Shown here one piece after another: positions 1-7,319 of a stretch of DNA of 18,678 bases. The DNA comes from Pseudoflavonifractor sp047637855. GTDB lineage: Bacteria > Bacillota > Clostridia > Oscillospirales > Oscillospiraceae. The position numbers and the translations under genes were made by a program. The notes beneath the pieces were generated by a model. It had not been told where the DNA came from. It saw only the letters and a program-made list of their open reading frames with translations, and did not search any database. The DNA lies in the NCBI GenBank assembly GCA_047637855.1, contig JBLJBF010000134.1:1-18678 (forward strand). The letters are read 5' to 3'. Position 1 is the stretch's first letter; the number at the start of each line of letters is the position of its first letter.

Positions 1-2
1 TC

Positions 3-866
3 GATCCCCAGTGCATGGTCTTCAACCAGTTTGAGGAGATGGGAAACCACCTGTGGCACTACCAGGTCACAGGCGACGCGGTGGCCACCGTCTTTGAACA
101 CGTCAAACGCCCCGGGGACCGCATGGCGGGCGCCTGTTTCACCAGCGGCAGCGCGGGCACCATCGGCTGCGGCGACTATCTCAAGGAGGTCTACCCCCGC
201 ATGAAGCTGGCGGTGGGCGAGGCGCTCCAGTGCCCCACCATTTTGAACAACGGCTTTGGCGGCCACCGCATTGAGGGCATCGGCGACAAGCATGTGCCCT
301 GGATCCACAACGTGAAAAACACCGACATGGTCATTGACATCGACGACGAGGACTCCCAGCGGCTCCTGCGCCTCTTTAACGACCCCGCGGGCCTCAAATA
401 CCTCAAGGAGGAGGCCGGGGTGGACGACGAGACCCTGCAGAAGCTCTCGTGGCTTGGCATCTCGGGCTGCGCAAACGTGCTGTGCTGCATCAAGATGGCC
501 AAATTCTACGAGTTCACCAATCAGGACGTGGTGGCCACCGTCCTCACCGACAGCGCCGATATGTACGGCTCCCGGGTCCAGGAGCTGGCCGACCAGTACG
601 GGCCCTACACCGCCGCGGACGCCGCGGTGGACCACCACCTCCATATGCTGGGCATCCGCACCGACAACATGGAGGAGCTGGGCTATCAGGGCAGAAAGCG
701 GGTCCACAACCTGAAGTACTACACCTGGGTCGAGCAGCAGGGCCGCACCACCGAGGAGCTTAACGACCTCTGGTACGGCAGCGTATGGGAAGATGTCCAC
801 GGCCAGGCCGTGGCCTTGGACGAGCTCATCACCGCGTTTAACGAGGCCACCGGGGTCCTGCGATGA
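3..866 (+). CDS. Fold-type II PLP-dependent enzyme (cysteine-synthase-like), 5' truncated by the window edge
   Basis: The reading frame is open to the left edge, so the gene begins upstream. What is visible is the C-terminal part of a tryptophan-synthase-beta/cysteine-synthase fold PLP enzyme. A glycine-rich stretch, SGSAGTIGCGDYLKEVYP, matches the GSGGTxxGxxxYLKE phosphate-binding region of this fold, followed by an LNNGFGGHRIEGIGDKHVP segment like the 'H.I.GIG' region of cysteine synthases, and an SGCANVLCCIKMAK segment. The PLP-binding lysine would lie upstream of the window and cannot be checked. The end is long for this family and carries an aromatic tail (NLKYYTWVEQQGR). The stop overlaps the next start by ATGA, so it is probably translationally coupled to the threonine-synthase-like gene. 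The substrate is unknown; the neighbouring hydantoinase suggests amino acid or ureide breakdown rather than cysteine synthesis, which is inference. Confidence 0.8.
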   Translation, partial: DPQCMVFNQFEEMGNHLWHYQVTGDAVATVFEHVKRPGDRMAGACFTSGSAGTIGCGDYLKEVYPRMKLAVGEALQCPTILNNGFGGHRIEGIGDKHVPWIHNVKNTDMVIDIDDEDSQRLLRLFNDPAGLKYLKEEAGVDDETLQKLSWLGISGCANVLCCIKMAKFYEFTNQDVVATVLTDSADMYGSRVQELADQYGPYTAADAAVDHHLHMLGIRTDNMEELGYQGRKRVHNLKYYTWVEQQGRTTEELNDLWYGSVWEDVHGQAVALDELITAFNEATGVLR

Positions 867-2101
867 AAAACGTCCTCCACGCCAAATGCGTGCGCTGCGG
901 CCTGACCTATGCGGCCCATCCCAATCTCACCACCTGTTCCTGCGGCGGAATGCTGGAGATCGAGTACGACTACGACCAGATCAAATCGGTCTTTTCCCGG
1001 GAAAGCCTGGCCGGGTGCGGCGACTTCTCCATGTGGCGGTATCGCCCCCTCCTCCCCGTAGAGCCGGACAGCGCCCCCAGCCCCCTGCGGGTGGGCTGGT
1101 CCCCCCTCTACAGGGCCGACCGTCTGGCCAAGGTTCTGGGTCTCAAGACCCTCTATGTCAAGGACGACGGGCTGAATCCCACCGCCTCCCTCAAGGACCG
1201 GGCCAGCGCCATGGCCGTGGTCAAGGCCAAGGAGGCGGGGGCGGCCACCATCGCCTGCTCCTCCACGGGCAACGCCGCCTCCTCTCTGGCGGGCAACGCG
1301 GCCGCGGCGGGGATGGAGACCTATATCTTCGTCCCCTCCCGCGCCCCCAAGGGCAAGGTGGCCCAGCTCCAGATTTTCGGGGCTACCGTCATCAGTGTGG
1401 ACGGCACCTATGAGGACACCTTTTCCCTCTCCGAGGCCGCCATTGAGAAGTGGGGCTGGTACAACCGCAACGCCGCCATCAACCCCTACCTCATGGAGGG
1501 GAAGAAGACGGTCACCCTGGAGATCATGGAACAGCTCCACTGGCAGGTCCCCGACTATATCGCCCTCTCGGTGGGTGACGGCTGCACCATCGCCGGGGCG
1601 TGGAAGGGCCTGAAGGATCTCTACGCCGCGGGATTTATCGACCGGCTGCCCCGGCTCATCTCGGTGCAGGCCGAGGGCTGCTGCCCCCTGAACCGGGCCA
1701 TTGCCGAGGACGCCCCCTGGTACCCTATGGAGGAGAACACCCTGGCCGACTCCATCGCCGTGGGCGTGCCCCGCAACGCGGATAAGGCCCTTTTGGCCAT
1801 CCGGGAATCAAACGGCGTGGTGGTGAATGTCTCGGACGAGGAAATCCTGGCCGCCATGCGCCTGCTGGGCCGCACCTGCGGCGTATTCGGCGAGCCCGCT
1901 GGGGTCACCGGCACCGCCGGGGTAAAGAAGGCCCTGGAAAAGGGCCTCATCTCTCCCGACTCCACCGTGGTGAGCATTGTCACAGGCAACGGCCTGAAGG
2001 ACGTGGCCAACGGCATCAAGGCCGCGGGCGAGCCCATGCTGGTGCGGCCCGACATGGACGCCCTCCTGACCGCCTTCGACGCGCGCTCCATCCGCCCGTA
2101 A
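863..2101 (+). CDS. Threonine-synthase-like PLP enzyme
   Basis: 412 residues, about the length of bacterial threonine synthases. An N-terminal zinc-ribbon-like segment has Cys9, Cys12, Cys25 and Cys27. The PLP lysine is probably Lys111 in NPTASLKDRAS, the counterpart of the canonical PTGSFKDRG; STGNAAS (about 134-140), SVGDGCTIAG and TGNGLKD near the C-terminus are the other fold-type II signatures. The start is fixed by the ATGA overlap with the upstream gene. The PLP-lysine loop deviates from standard threonine synthases (Ala for Gly, Leu for Phe, Ala-Ser after Arg). With a second PLP enzyme upstream and a hydantoinase downstream, a catabolic lyase or ammonia-lyase acting on a small amino acid is a reasonable alternative to threonine synthesis. 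No homoserine pathway genes (thrB, hom) are nearby. The family call is strong and the substrate uncertain. A good terminator follows. Confidence 0.85.
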   Translation: MKNVLHAKCVRCGLTYAAHPNLTTCSCGGMLEIEYDYDQIKSVFSRESLAGCGDFSMWRYRPLLPVEPDSAPSPLRVGWSPLYRADRLAKVLGLKTLYVKDDGLNPTASLKDRASAMAVVKAKEAGAATIACSSTGNAASSLAGNAAAAGMETYIFVPSRAPKGKVAQLQIFGATVISVDGTYEDTFSLSEAAIEKWGWYNRNAAINPYLMEGKKTVTLEIMEQLHWQVPDYIALSVGDGCTIAGAWKGLKDLYAAGFIDRLPRLISVQAEGCCPLNRAIAEDAPWYPMEENTLADSIAVGVPRNADKALLAIRESNGVVVNVSDEEILAAMRLLGRTCGVFGEPAGVTGTAGVKKALEKGLISPDSTVVSIVTGNGLKDVANGIKAAGEPMLVRPDMDALLTAFDARSIRP

Positions 2102-2106
2102 GCCGC

Positions 2107-2143
2107 GGCGGGCAGGCCCCACAGGGGCTTGCCCGCCTTTTTT
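2107..2143 (+). terminator. Intrinsic terminator after the threonine-synthase-like gene
   Basis: A 14-bp inverted repeat (2107-2120 with 2124-2137, one G-U pair, 3-nt loop) is followed by six T residues at 2138-2143. It lies 5 bases after the stop and about 30 bases before the hydantoinase start, so it should at least partly separate the PLP genes from the downstream pair. Confidence 0.85.
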
Positions 2144-2171
2144 CTCCCATTCTATTTTTGAGGTGACGAAT

Positions 2172-3557
2172 ATGTCAATTCTTCTCCGCGGCGGCTCCCT
2201 CGTCCTCCCCACCGGCCTCACCGCGGCCGATCTGCGGATGGACGGCGGCAAGATCACCGAGCTTGGCCCCGACTTGCCCCAGGGGGACAGCCAGGTCCTG
2301 GACGTGACGGGCAAACTCATCTTCCCCGGCTTTATCGACACCCACACCCATTTTGAGATGAACAAGGGCCTTCCCAACGAGACGGCGGACGACTGGGTCA
2401 CCGGTACCAAGGCCGCCGTGGTGGGGGGCACCACCACCGTGCTGGACTTTTCCGAGCCGCTGCGGGGCCACTCCCTGACCTCCGCGCTGGACACCTGGCA
2501 CGGCCGGGCCGACGGCCGGGCCTCCTGCAACTACAGCTTCCACATGACCATCAAGGACTGGGACGCGCGCATTAAAAACGAGCTGCCCCAGATGACGGCG
2601 GCCGGCATCACCTCCTACAAGGTCTACTTCGCCTACGATAACCTCCGCATCAGCGACGCCCAGGCCTACGAGATCATTCAGGCCGTGGGGGCCGAGGGGG
2701 GCATTTTGGGCTGCCACTGCGAGAACGGCGATCTGGTGAACGAGGGCATCAAGGCCCAGCGGGCGGCGGGCAGCCTCTCCCCCGCCGCTCATCCCCTCTC
2801 CCGCCCCCCCGTGGTGGAGGCCGAGGCGGTGAACCGCTGGCTGGCTCTGGCCGAGATGGCGGGTTACCCTGTGAACATTGTCCACCTCTCTACCTTACGG
2901 GGGCTGGAGGTGGTGCGCGCCGCACGCGCCCGGGGCCAGGAGTTGTATGTAGAGAGCTGTCCTCAATACTTTTTGTTGAATGACGACAAGTATCTACTCC
3001 CCGGATTCGAATCCGCCAAATATATGCTCTCCCCGCCTCTCCGCGCCCCTGAAAACAGCGCCGCCCTGTGGGGCGCTCTCAAGTCCGGCGAGATCGACAC
3101 CATGGGCACCGACCACTGCTCCTTCGACTTTGACGGGGTGAAAACCCTGGGCAGAGACGACTTTTCCAAAATCCCCAACGGCCTGCCGGGGGTAGAGGAC
3201 CGGGCCGTGCTCATGTACAGCGAGGGGGTGGCGAAGGGCCGCATTACCGAGGTGGAGCTGGCCCGCTATCTGTCCGAGCAGCCCGCCAAGCTGTTTGGCA
3301 TGTACCCCAAAAAAGGCGTGCTGGCCGTGGGGAGCGACGCCGACGTCGTGGTGTGGGACTCCCAGGCGAAGTGGACCATCTCGGCAGCCGCCCAGACCCA
3401 GGCGGTGGACTACAACCCCTACGAGGGGTTGGCCGTCACCGGCAGGGCCGACACCGTGTTCCTGAACGGAGAGGCCGTGGTGGTGGGCGGCGCCCTGATG
3501 AAGGAGCGCGCAGGGCGCTTTGTCCACCGCGGGCCCGCCCAGTTCTGGCGCGGATGA
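2172..3557 (+). CDS. Dihydropyrimidinase / D-hydantoinase family amidohydrolase
   Basis: Cyclic amidohydrolase of the hydantoinase/dihydropyrimidinase family, which opens five- or six-membered cyclic ureides such as hydantoins and dihydropyrimidines. Metal-ligand motifs are all visible: FIDTHTH (His58, His60), the carbamylated-lysine site TSYKVYFAY (Lys150), GCHCENGD (His182), NIVHLST, and GTDHCSF with the catalytic Asp. The length of 461 residues is typical. I chose the ATG at 2172, not the in-frame GTG 9 bases upstream, because that GTG lies inside the GAGGTG ribosome binding site. The stop overlaps the mocA-like start (ATGA). A hydantoinase (hyuA/ygeZ type) is a known member of anaerobic purine and urate-using gene clusters that also carry selenium-dependent hydroxylase genes. 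The substrate here is unproven. Confidence 0.93.
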   Translation: MSILLRGGSLVLPTGLTAADLRMDGGKITELGPDLPQGDSQVLDVTGKLIFPGFIDTHTHFEMNKGLPNETADDWVTGTKAAVVGGTTTVLDFSEPLRGHSLTSALDTWHGRADGRASCNYSFHMTIKDWDARIKNELPQMTAAGITSYKVYFAYDNLRISDAQAYEIIQAVGAEGGILGCHCENGDLVNEGIKAQRAAGSLSPAAHPLSRPPVVEAEAVNRWLALAEMAGYPVNIVHLSTLRGLEVVRAARARGQELYVESCPQYFLLNDDKYLLPGFESAKYMLSPPLRAPENSAALWGALKSGEIDTMGTDHCSFDFDGVKTLGRDDFSKIPNGLPGVEDRAVLMYSEGVAKGRITEVELARYLSEQPAKLFGMYPKKGVLAVGSDADVVVWDSQAKWTISAAAQTQAVDYNPYEGLAVTGRADTVFLNGEAVVVGGALMKERAGRFVHRGPAQFWRG

Positions 3558-4120
3558 AGGTCGGCCTGATTCTGATGGCCTCGGGCGCGGGCAGCCGCTT
3601 TGGCGGCAACAAGCTCTTTGCCGACGTGGACGGCAGGCCCTTGGTCGACCGGGCTATGGACGCCTATCCCGCTGCCCTGTTCCACCGGGCGGTGGTGGTG
3701 AGCTGCTACCCCAACCTCCTGACCCTGGCCGCGGCCAAGGGCTACCGCACCGTGCTCAACACGGGGGCCGACGAGGGCATCTCGGCCAGCATCCGCCTGG
3801 GAATGGCCGAGATGGCGGGGTGCGACGGCGTGCTTTTCGCCGTGTGCGACCAGCCCTGGCTCACCGTCCAAAGCGTGAAGCGGGTAATTACCGCCTTCAA
3901 GGCCATGCCGGAAAAGATCGCGGCCCTGAGCTGGCAGGGCCGGAAGGGCAACCCCTGCCTTTTCCCCCCTGCCTACTATGACGAGCTGGCCGCCCTCACC
4001 GGCGACCTGGGGGGCGGGGCCGTCATTGTGGCCCACCCCGAGGCCCTCTTTTTGGTGGAGGCCGACAGCCGGCGGGAGCTTCAGGACGTGGACCGCCCGG
4101 GGGATCTCACGGGACCGTAG
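3554..4120 (+). CDS. mocA: MocA-like molybdenum cofactor cytidylyltransferase
   Basis: 188-residue nucleotidyltransferase of the MobA-like GT-A fold. The N-terminal LMASGAGSRFGGNKL (residues 7-21) is the nucleotide-binding signature LxAxGxSxRxGxNKL, and VCDQPW (Asp99) is the metal-binding motif of MocA-type proteins. MocA transfers CMP from CTP to molybdopterin to form the MCD cofactor of xanthine-dehydrogenase family enzymes; in selenium-dependent hydroxylase clusters the homologue is called YgfJ/MocA. The ATG at 3554 overlaps the hydantoinase stop, which fixes the start; a longer upstream reading would overlap the hydantoinase coding region by 200 bases and is not believable. It converges with the yqeB/yqeC/xdhC-like operon on the other strand, which belongs to the same pathway. 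Confidence 0.88.
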   Translation: MKVGLILMASGAGSRFGGNKLFADVDGRPLVDRAMDAYPAALFHRAVVVSCYPNLLTLAAAKGYRTVLNTGADEGISASIRLGMAEMAGCDGVLFAVCDQPWLTVQSVKRVITAFKAMPEKIAALSWQGRKGNPCLFPPAYYDELAALTGDLGGGAVIVAHPEALFLVEADSRRELQDVDRPGDLTGP

Positions 4121-4701
4121 GGAGCCGGGGCTTGCCCACGCCGCCACGGAATGTGTACTTCTTCCTCGGCATGGCGCCCGTAGGGGCCGATATCCTTATC
4201 GGCCCGCATTTCCCCCCTCATTGCGGGGTCCATGCGCACACCGGCCCGGCAATCCGTTCCCTTCGCCTCTTTTATAATATACAGAAGGGCTTCCGCCTTC
4301 CCACGTTACGACAGTCCCCCAAATTTGCGAATTGTTACCATTCAACGGGTGCAGCCGATGCCGCCACGCAGTGCCTGCGTGCCATGCCATGTAGGGCGGG
4401 GCGACCTCACCCCGCCGCCGTGCGCGCTCCTGCCCGAGCCGCGTTGTGGAACAAGCGGCGGTTCCGCGTGCCGGGCTAACTGGGGTGCTTGTACCGAAGG
4501 ATTGCGGCATTCGGGGGCCTTGCGCCCCAACTTGCAGTTCCGGGGTCCAGGGGCCGAGGCCCCGGCGCTTTTTCCACCGTTTTTTGCGTAAAAGGCGGTG
4601 CGCTCGCCGCGTAGGCGCGTTCCCCCGAGGGAAAAAACGGAACCCGGAATTGCCGCGCCAATCTGCGAACTGGCACACAATCCATCGCTTTCAACTATAA
4701 A
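4121..4701. repeat. Gene-free stretch with imperfect dispersed-repeat copies
   Basis: No coding signal. Two related units are visible: 4140-4205 and 4360-4416. Each begins with GCCGCCACG, continues through a GGCATGG/GCCATG-type segment to a GTAGGG head, and ends in a GC-rich hairpin (4184-4192 with 4197-4205; 4395-4401 with 4410-4416). Further right are two more low-complexity GC-rich segments (4515-4640), including palindromic GGGGCCGAGGCCCC. I interpret them as non-autonomous intergenic repeats of the sort scattered in Oscillospiraceae genomes; that attribution is from memory of similar sequences and was not searched. Confidence 0.5.
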
Positions 4702-4744
4702 CCAGGGGCCGTATCGCAAGCGATACGGCCCCTGGTTGTTTTTT
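4702..4744 (+). terminator. Strong terminator hairpin between convergent operons
   Basis: A perfect 15-bp stem (4702-4716 with 4721-4735, loop CAAG) is followed on the plus strand by TTGTTTTTT. On the minus strand the stem is followed by TTTATAGTT, so it may also end the minus-strand operon whose last gene stops at 4751. Probably bidirectional. Confidence 0.85.
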
Positions 4745-4750
4745 GCCGCG

Positions 4751-5026
4751 TCACACGGCCGCAAGCTCTCCCATCGCGGTGCGGAACACCTTCTCCACAT
4801 CCTCCCGCTCGGCGTGGCCCTCATGGACCTTCACGCCGTCCACGTAGTAGGTGGGCACGTAGTAGTAGTCATAGCTGTCGGCCAGGGCCCTTTCCACGCG
4901 CTCATCCACCATCCTGAGGGGGATATCCTTCCACTCGGGATGCTCGGCCAGCAGCTCGTTCTGAAAGCGCAGGGCCAGCTTGCAGTGCGGGCAGGTCTCC
5001 ATCATAAACATCAAAATTTCCTTCAT
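4751..5026 (-). CDS. Small thioredoxin/glutaredoxin-fold protein with CPHC motif
   Basis: 91 residues starting KEILMFMMETCPHC: a short beta strand leading into a CPHC redox motif (Cys12, Cys15), a helix, and a cis-Pro-type segment YVPTYYVDG (about residues 57-65). This is a minimal thioredoxin-like fold with a DsbA-style CPHC dipeptide, no signal peptide and no membrane segment, so cytoplasmic. GGGAG lies just upstream of the ATG. It is the last gene of the minus-strand operon, 8 bases after the xdhC-like stop, suggesting a role tied to maturation of the molybdenum/selenium cofactor, for example as a thiol carrier or reductant. That role is inference; a general glutaredoxin function is equally possible. 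Confidence 0.8.
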   Translation of the reverse strand: MKEILMFMMETCPHCKLALRFQNELLAEHPEWKDIPLRMVDERVERALADSYDYYYVPTYYVDGVKVHEGHAEREDVEKVFRTAMGELAAV

Positions 5027-5034
5027 TTTTCTCC

Positions 5035-5787
5035 CTACTTTCTTACCGTAAATTCTACCTCTATCTCTCCCCCGCAGACCATGCCCAGCTCGGCGGCCTT
5101 GGGGGTCAGATCATAGCTTTTCCGCAGGAGTGGCCCGCCATCCGTCAGGAGCGCCAGCGCGTCTTGAATGGCGCGGAATTCCACCGCGCCGCCGCCGATG
5201 GTGCCGTCGATGCTGCCGTCGGGCCGCACCAGCATCCAGGCCCCCACGCCCCGGGGGGCCGAGCCTGTCTTCCTCACGATGGTGCACAGCACCCCCGGCT
5301 CCCCGTGGAGGCCGGGCGCGGGCCGCGGCCCCTTCGCGGCGCGGACCTGCACCAGCTCGGCGGCGATGGACACGGCCACCTCGGCCGGGGTCTGGCCGCC
5401 CAAATTCAGGCCGATGGGCGAGTGGACGCCGTCGAGCACCTCCTGGGGCACCCCCGCATCCCGCAGGGCGTTCATTGTGTAGGTCACCTTGGTGTGGCTG
5501 CCGATCATGCCCACGTAGGCGTACTCGCCGCGCAGCACATGGGCCAGGCAGTCCCGGTCGCAGGCGTGCCCCCGGGTGACGATGACATAGTAGTCGTCCT
5601 TCCGGCTGCCCAAATGGTCCAGCGCCTCGGGAAAGGGCATGGCCAGCGTCTCGGCCATGGGGAAGCGTTCCGGGTTTGCGAACTCGGCCCGATCGTCGAT
5701 GACGACCACGTCGAACTCCAGCAGTGCCCCGATCTGTGCCAGCGAGAGGGCCACATGCCCTCCGCCGCAGATAATCAGCCGTTCCAT
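5035..5787 (-). CDS. XdhC/CoxI family protein with Rossmann domain first (swapped order)
   Basis: XdhC-type proteins bind molybdenum cofactor and deliver it, in sulfurated form, to xanthine-dehydrogenase family enzymes. Here the Rossmann part comes first: LIICGGGHVALSLAQIG (about 4-20), VVVIDDR, RFP, IVTRGHACD, GMIGSHTK and HSPIGLNLGGQTPAEVAVSI. The CoxI part follows at about residues 165-250: TIVRKTGSAPRGVGAWMLV, GTIGGGAVE and MVCGGEIEVEF. In classical XdhC (for example Rhodobacter) the CoxI domain is N-terminal and the Rossmann domain C-terminal. All signature pieces of both halves are present, so the protein is probably functional. SD GGGAG precedes the ATG; it starts 3 bases after the yqeB stop. 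Confidence 0.88.
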   Translation of the reverse strand: MERLIICGGGHVALSLAQIGALLEFDVVVIDDRAEFANPERFPMAETLAMPFPEALDHLGSRKDDYYVIVTRGHACDRDCLAHVLRGEYAYVGMIGSHTKVTYTMNALRDAGVPQEVLDGVHSPIGLNLGGQTPAEVAVSIAAELVQVRAAKGPRPAPGLHGEPGVLCTIVRKTGSAPRGVGAWMLVRPDGSIDGTIGGGAVEFRAIQDALALLTDGGPLLRKSYDLTPKAAELGMVCGGEIEVEFTVRK

Positions 5788-5790
5788 CGC

Positions 5791-6609
5791 TTATCTCCCT
5801 TCAGTAGTTTCGTCATGATGGCGCCGCGGCGCCGAGAAGTGCAGCAGCCCCTCCAGGACGCCGCCGGCGATGGCGCGGGACTTGTCCGAGACGGTAAAGC
5901 AGTGCCGCGCCTTGCACCGGGGGTCGATATCCCCCGCCTTCATATCTTTTTTTACCTCCAGCCCGGCGGGGAGCATCCCCCGCACCAGGCCCGGCATCTG
6001 GGCGTAGACCGGGACGCCGCTCACCCGGGCCACCAGGTCCCCCTCCCGCACCGTCTCCCCAATCTGGGCCACAGGCTCAAAGATGCCGTCGGCCGTGGCC
6101 CGGATGATGCGCTGGGTGGTATAGCCCCCGATGTCGCCGGGGACCCCCGTGTTGGGCGCGGCGCTCCCCTCAGTGAGGAGCCGCCCCAGATCGTGCCCCC
6201 GCATGGTCTCCACCACGCCGTGACAGTCCACCCCGGCGGTAAACCCGGGGCCCAGGGCCAGGACCACAGGCGCGTCGGTAATGCGGGTGCCCAGGTTATA
6301 CTTGGCCAAAATAGCGTCCACCACCGCGTCGAAGGGAAGCTCTCTTAAAATACGGGCCTCCGGGTCGGCCAGGACGGGAACCTCTCCCCTGTCCAGGCTC
6401 TTCCGCACCTCCGCCGCGTCCGCCGCCCGGCGGGCAGTAATGTCCTCCACCGTGACAATCCCGTCGTACATGCACTGACAAAAGGCCACGGTGCGGCGCA
6501 CGGCGGTGGGCCGCTCGACATCGGTCATGACCACCTGCATCCCGGCCCGGTGGAGCCGAATTGCGGTGCCCGTCGCCAGGTCGCCCGCGCCCTTGATCAA
6601 AACCAGCAT
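5791..6609 (-). CDS. yqeB: YqeB/EF2563-type selenium-dependent molybdenum hydroxylase accessory protein
   Basis: 272 residues. The N-terminus, MLVLIKGAGDLATGTAIRLH, has the KGAGDLATG motif typical of this family and resembles a nucleotide-binding Rossmann fold. Other family-like stretches are FCQCMYDG, GPGFTAG, DCHGVVETMRGH, and a C-terminal sandwich-hybrid-like segment (GDIGGYTTQRIIRA, IGETVREGDLVARV, PGLVRGML). YqeB was linked by comparative genomics to selenium-dependent molybdenum hydroxylases and is needed with YqeC for the selenium form of the cofactor; the chemistry is not settled. The start overlaps the yqeC end by 13 bases, and its GGAGG lies inside the yqeC coding region, so the two are translationally coupled. 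Confidence 0.9.
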   Translation of the reverse strand: MLVLIKGAGDLATGTAIRLHRAGMQVVMTDVERPTAVRRTVAFCQCMYDGIVTVEDITARRAADAAEVRKSLDRGEVPVLADPEARILRELPFDAVVDAILAKYNLGTRITDAPVVLALGPGFTAGVDCHGVVETMRGHDLGRLLTEGSAAPNTGVPGDIGGYTTQRIIRATADGIFEPVAQIGETVREGDLVARVSGVPVYAQMPGLVRGMLPAGLEVKKDMKAGDIDPRCKARHCFTVSDKSRAIAGGVLEGLLHFSAPRRHHDETTEGR

Positions 6610-7316
6610 AGTCCTCCCTGCTCCTCCTCCGTATAAAACGTGATGGCGGAGGTCACACCCACGGCCGCCAGCAGCCCCGCGATCTCCTCCGCTCCGGCCC
6701 GGCGCTGGGGCGTGTCCGCCTTGTTGATGATGCAGCGAAAGGGCTTGTCCCCAACGCTCTTCCTCCCGCCTCGGGAGCTGAGCAGCACCCGCGCCACGTC
6801 GGCGGGGGTGAGAACGGCATCCAGAGGCTTGTCCAGCAGCGCGGCCACCTGCTCAGGCCGGTGACAGCCCTCCCGGATTCTCTGCCCCAGGCAGTCCGCC
6901 CCGCAGAGGGCGATCACCGCGTCGGCCTCGGGCGGAATAACCGGCTCGTGGTCGGCCGGCGCCTTGAGGGGGCGGAGCCGCGCCCCGTCGGCCTCTACCA
7001 CGACCAGGTCGGCCTCCGCCTTGCAGGCGGACAGGTCCTCGGCCCCGGTCATCTTGTCCTCCCGGGTCAGCGTGCCCACGGTGACGATGCCGTACCGCGC
7101 CAGCAGCTCCCGCAGGGTGGCGGGAGACGACGTGCCCGTGAGAAAAAGTCCCGGATGGGGCACCATATGGGTGGTGGTGGTGACGATGACCGTCCGCCCC
7201 GCCTGCCGGGCCTCGTGTGCCAGGGCGTAGAGACTGGTGGTCTTCCCCCCGCCCCCCACCAGCGCGATGAGGCGGTGGCGCGCCATGTCCAGCCCCAGGC
7301 TGTTCCATAGCCCCAT
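6597..7316 (-). CDS. yqeC: YqeC-type putative selenium-dependent hydroxylase accessory ATPase/GTPase
   Basis: 239 residues with a P-loop GGGGKTT at 21-27, right after a short N-terminal extension, then a TTTTHM segment, VVVEADGARLRPLKAP (a YqeC-family hallmark) and HEPVIP. This is the YqeC family, found with yqeB in genomes that use selenium-dependent molybdenum hydroxylases. The start ATG lies 3 bases after the mntP stop, so it is co-transcribed with mntP, and its 3' end overlaps yqeB. Family call is firm; biochemical role is not established. Confidence 0.9.
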   Translation of the reverse strand: MGLWNSLGLDMARHRLIALVGGGGKTTSLYALAHEARQAGRTVIVTTTTHMVPHPGLFLTGTSSPATLRELLARYGIVTVGTLTREDKMTGAEDLSACKAEADLVVVEADGARLRPLKAPADHEPVIPPEADAVIALCGADCLGQRIREGCHRPEQVAALLDKPLDAVLTPADVARVLLSSRGGRKSVGDKPFRCIINKADTPQRRAGAEEIAGLLAAVGVTSAITFYTEEEQGGLCWF

Positions 7317-7319
7317 GGC

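Noticed and set aside
4132..4700. Several open frames of 80-160 codons in the gap after mocA
   Set aside because: Arg/Pro-rich, overlapping each other on both strands, without ribosome binding sites; the region is repeats and hairpins.
5164..6348. 394-codon plus-strand open frame over the XdhC-like and YqeB genes
   Set aside because: Antisense of recognised proteins on the minus strand with coupled starts.
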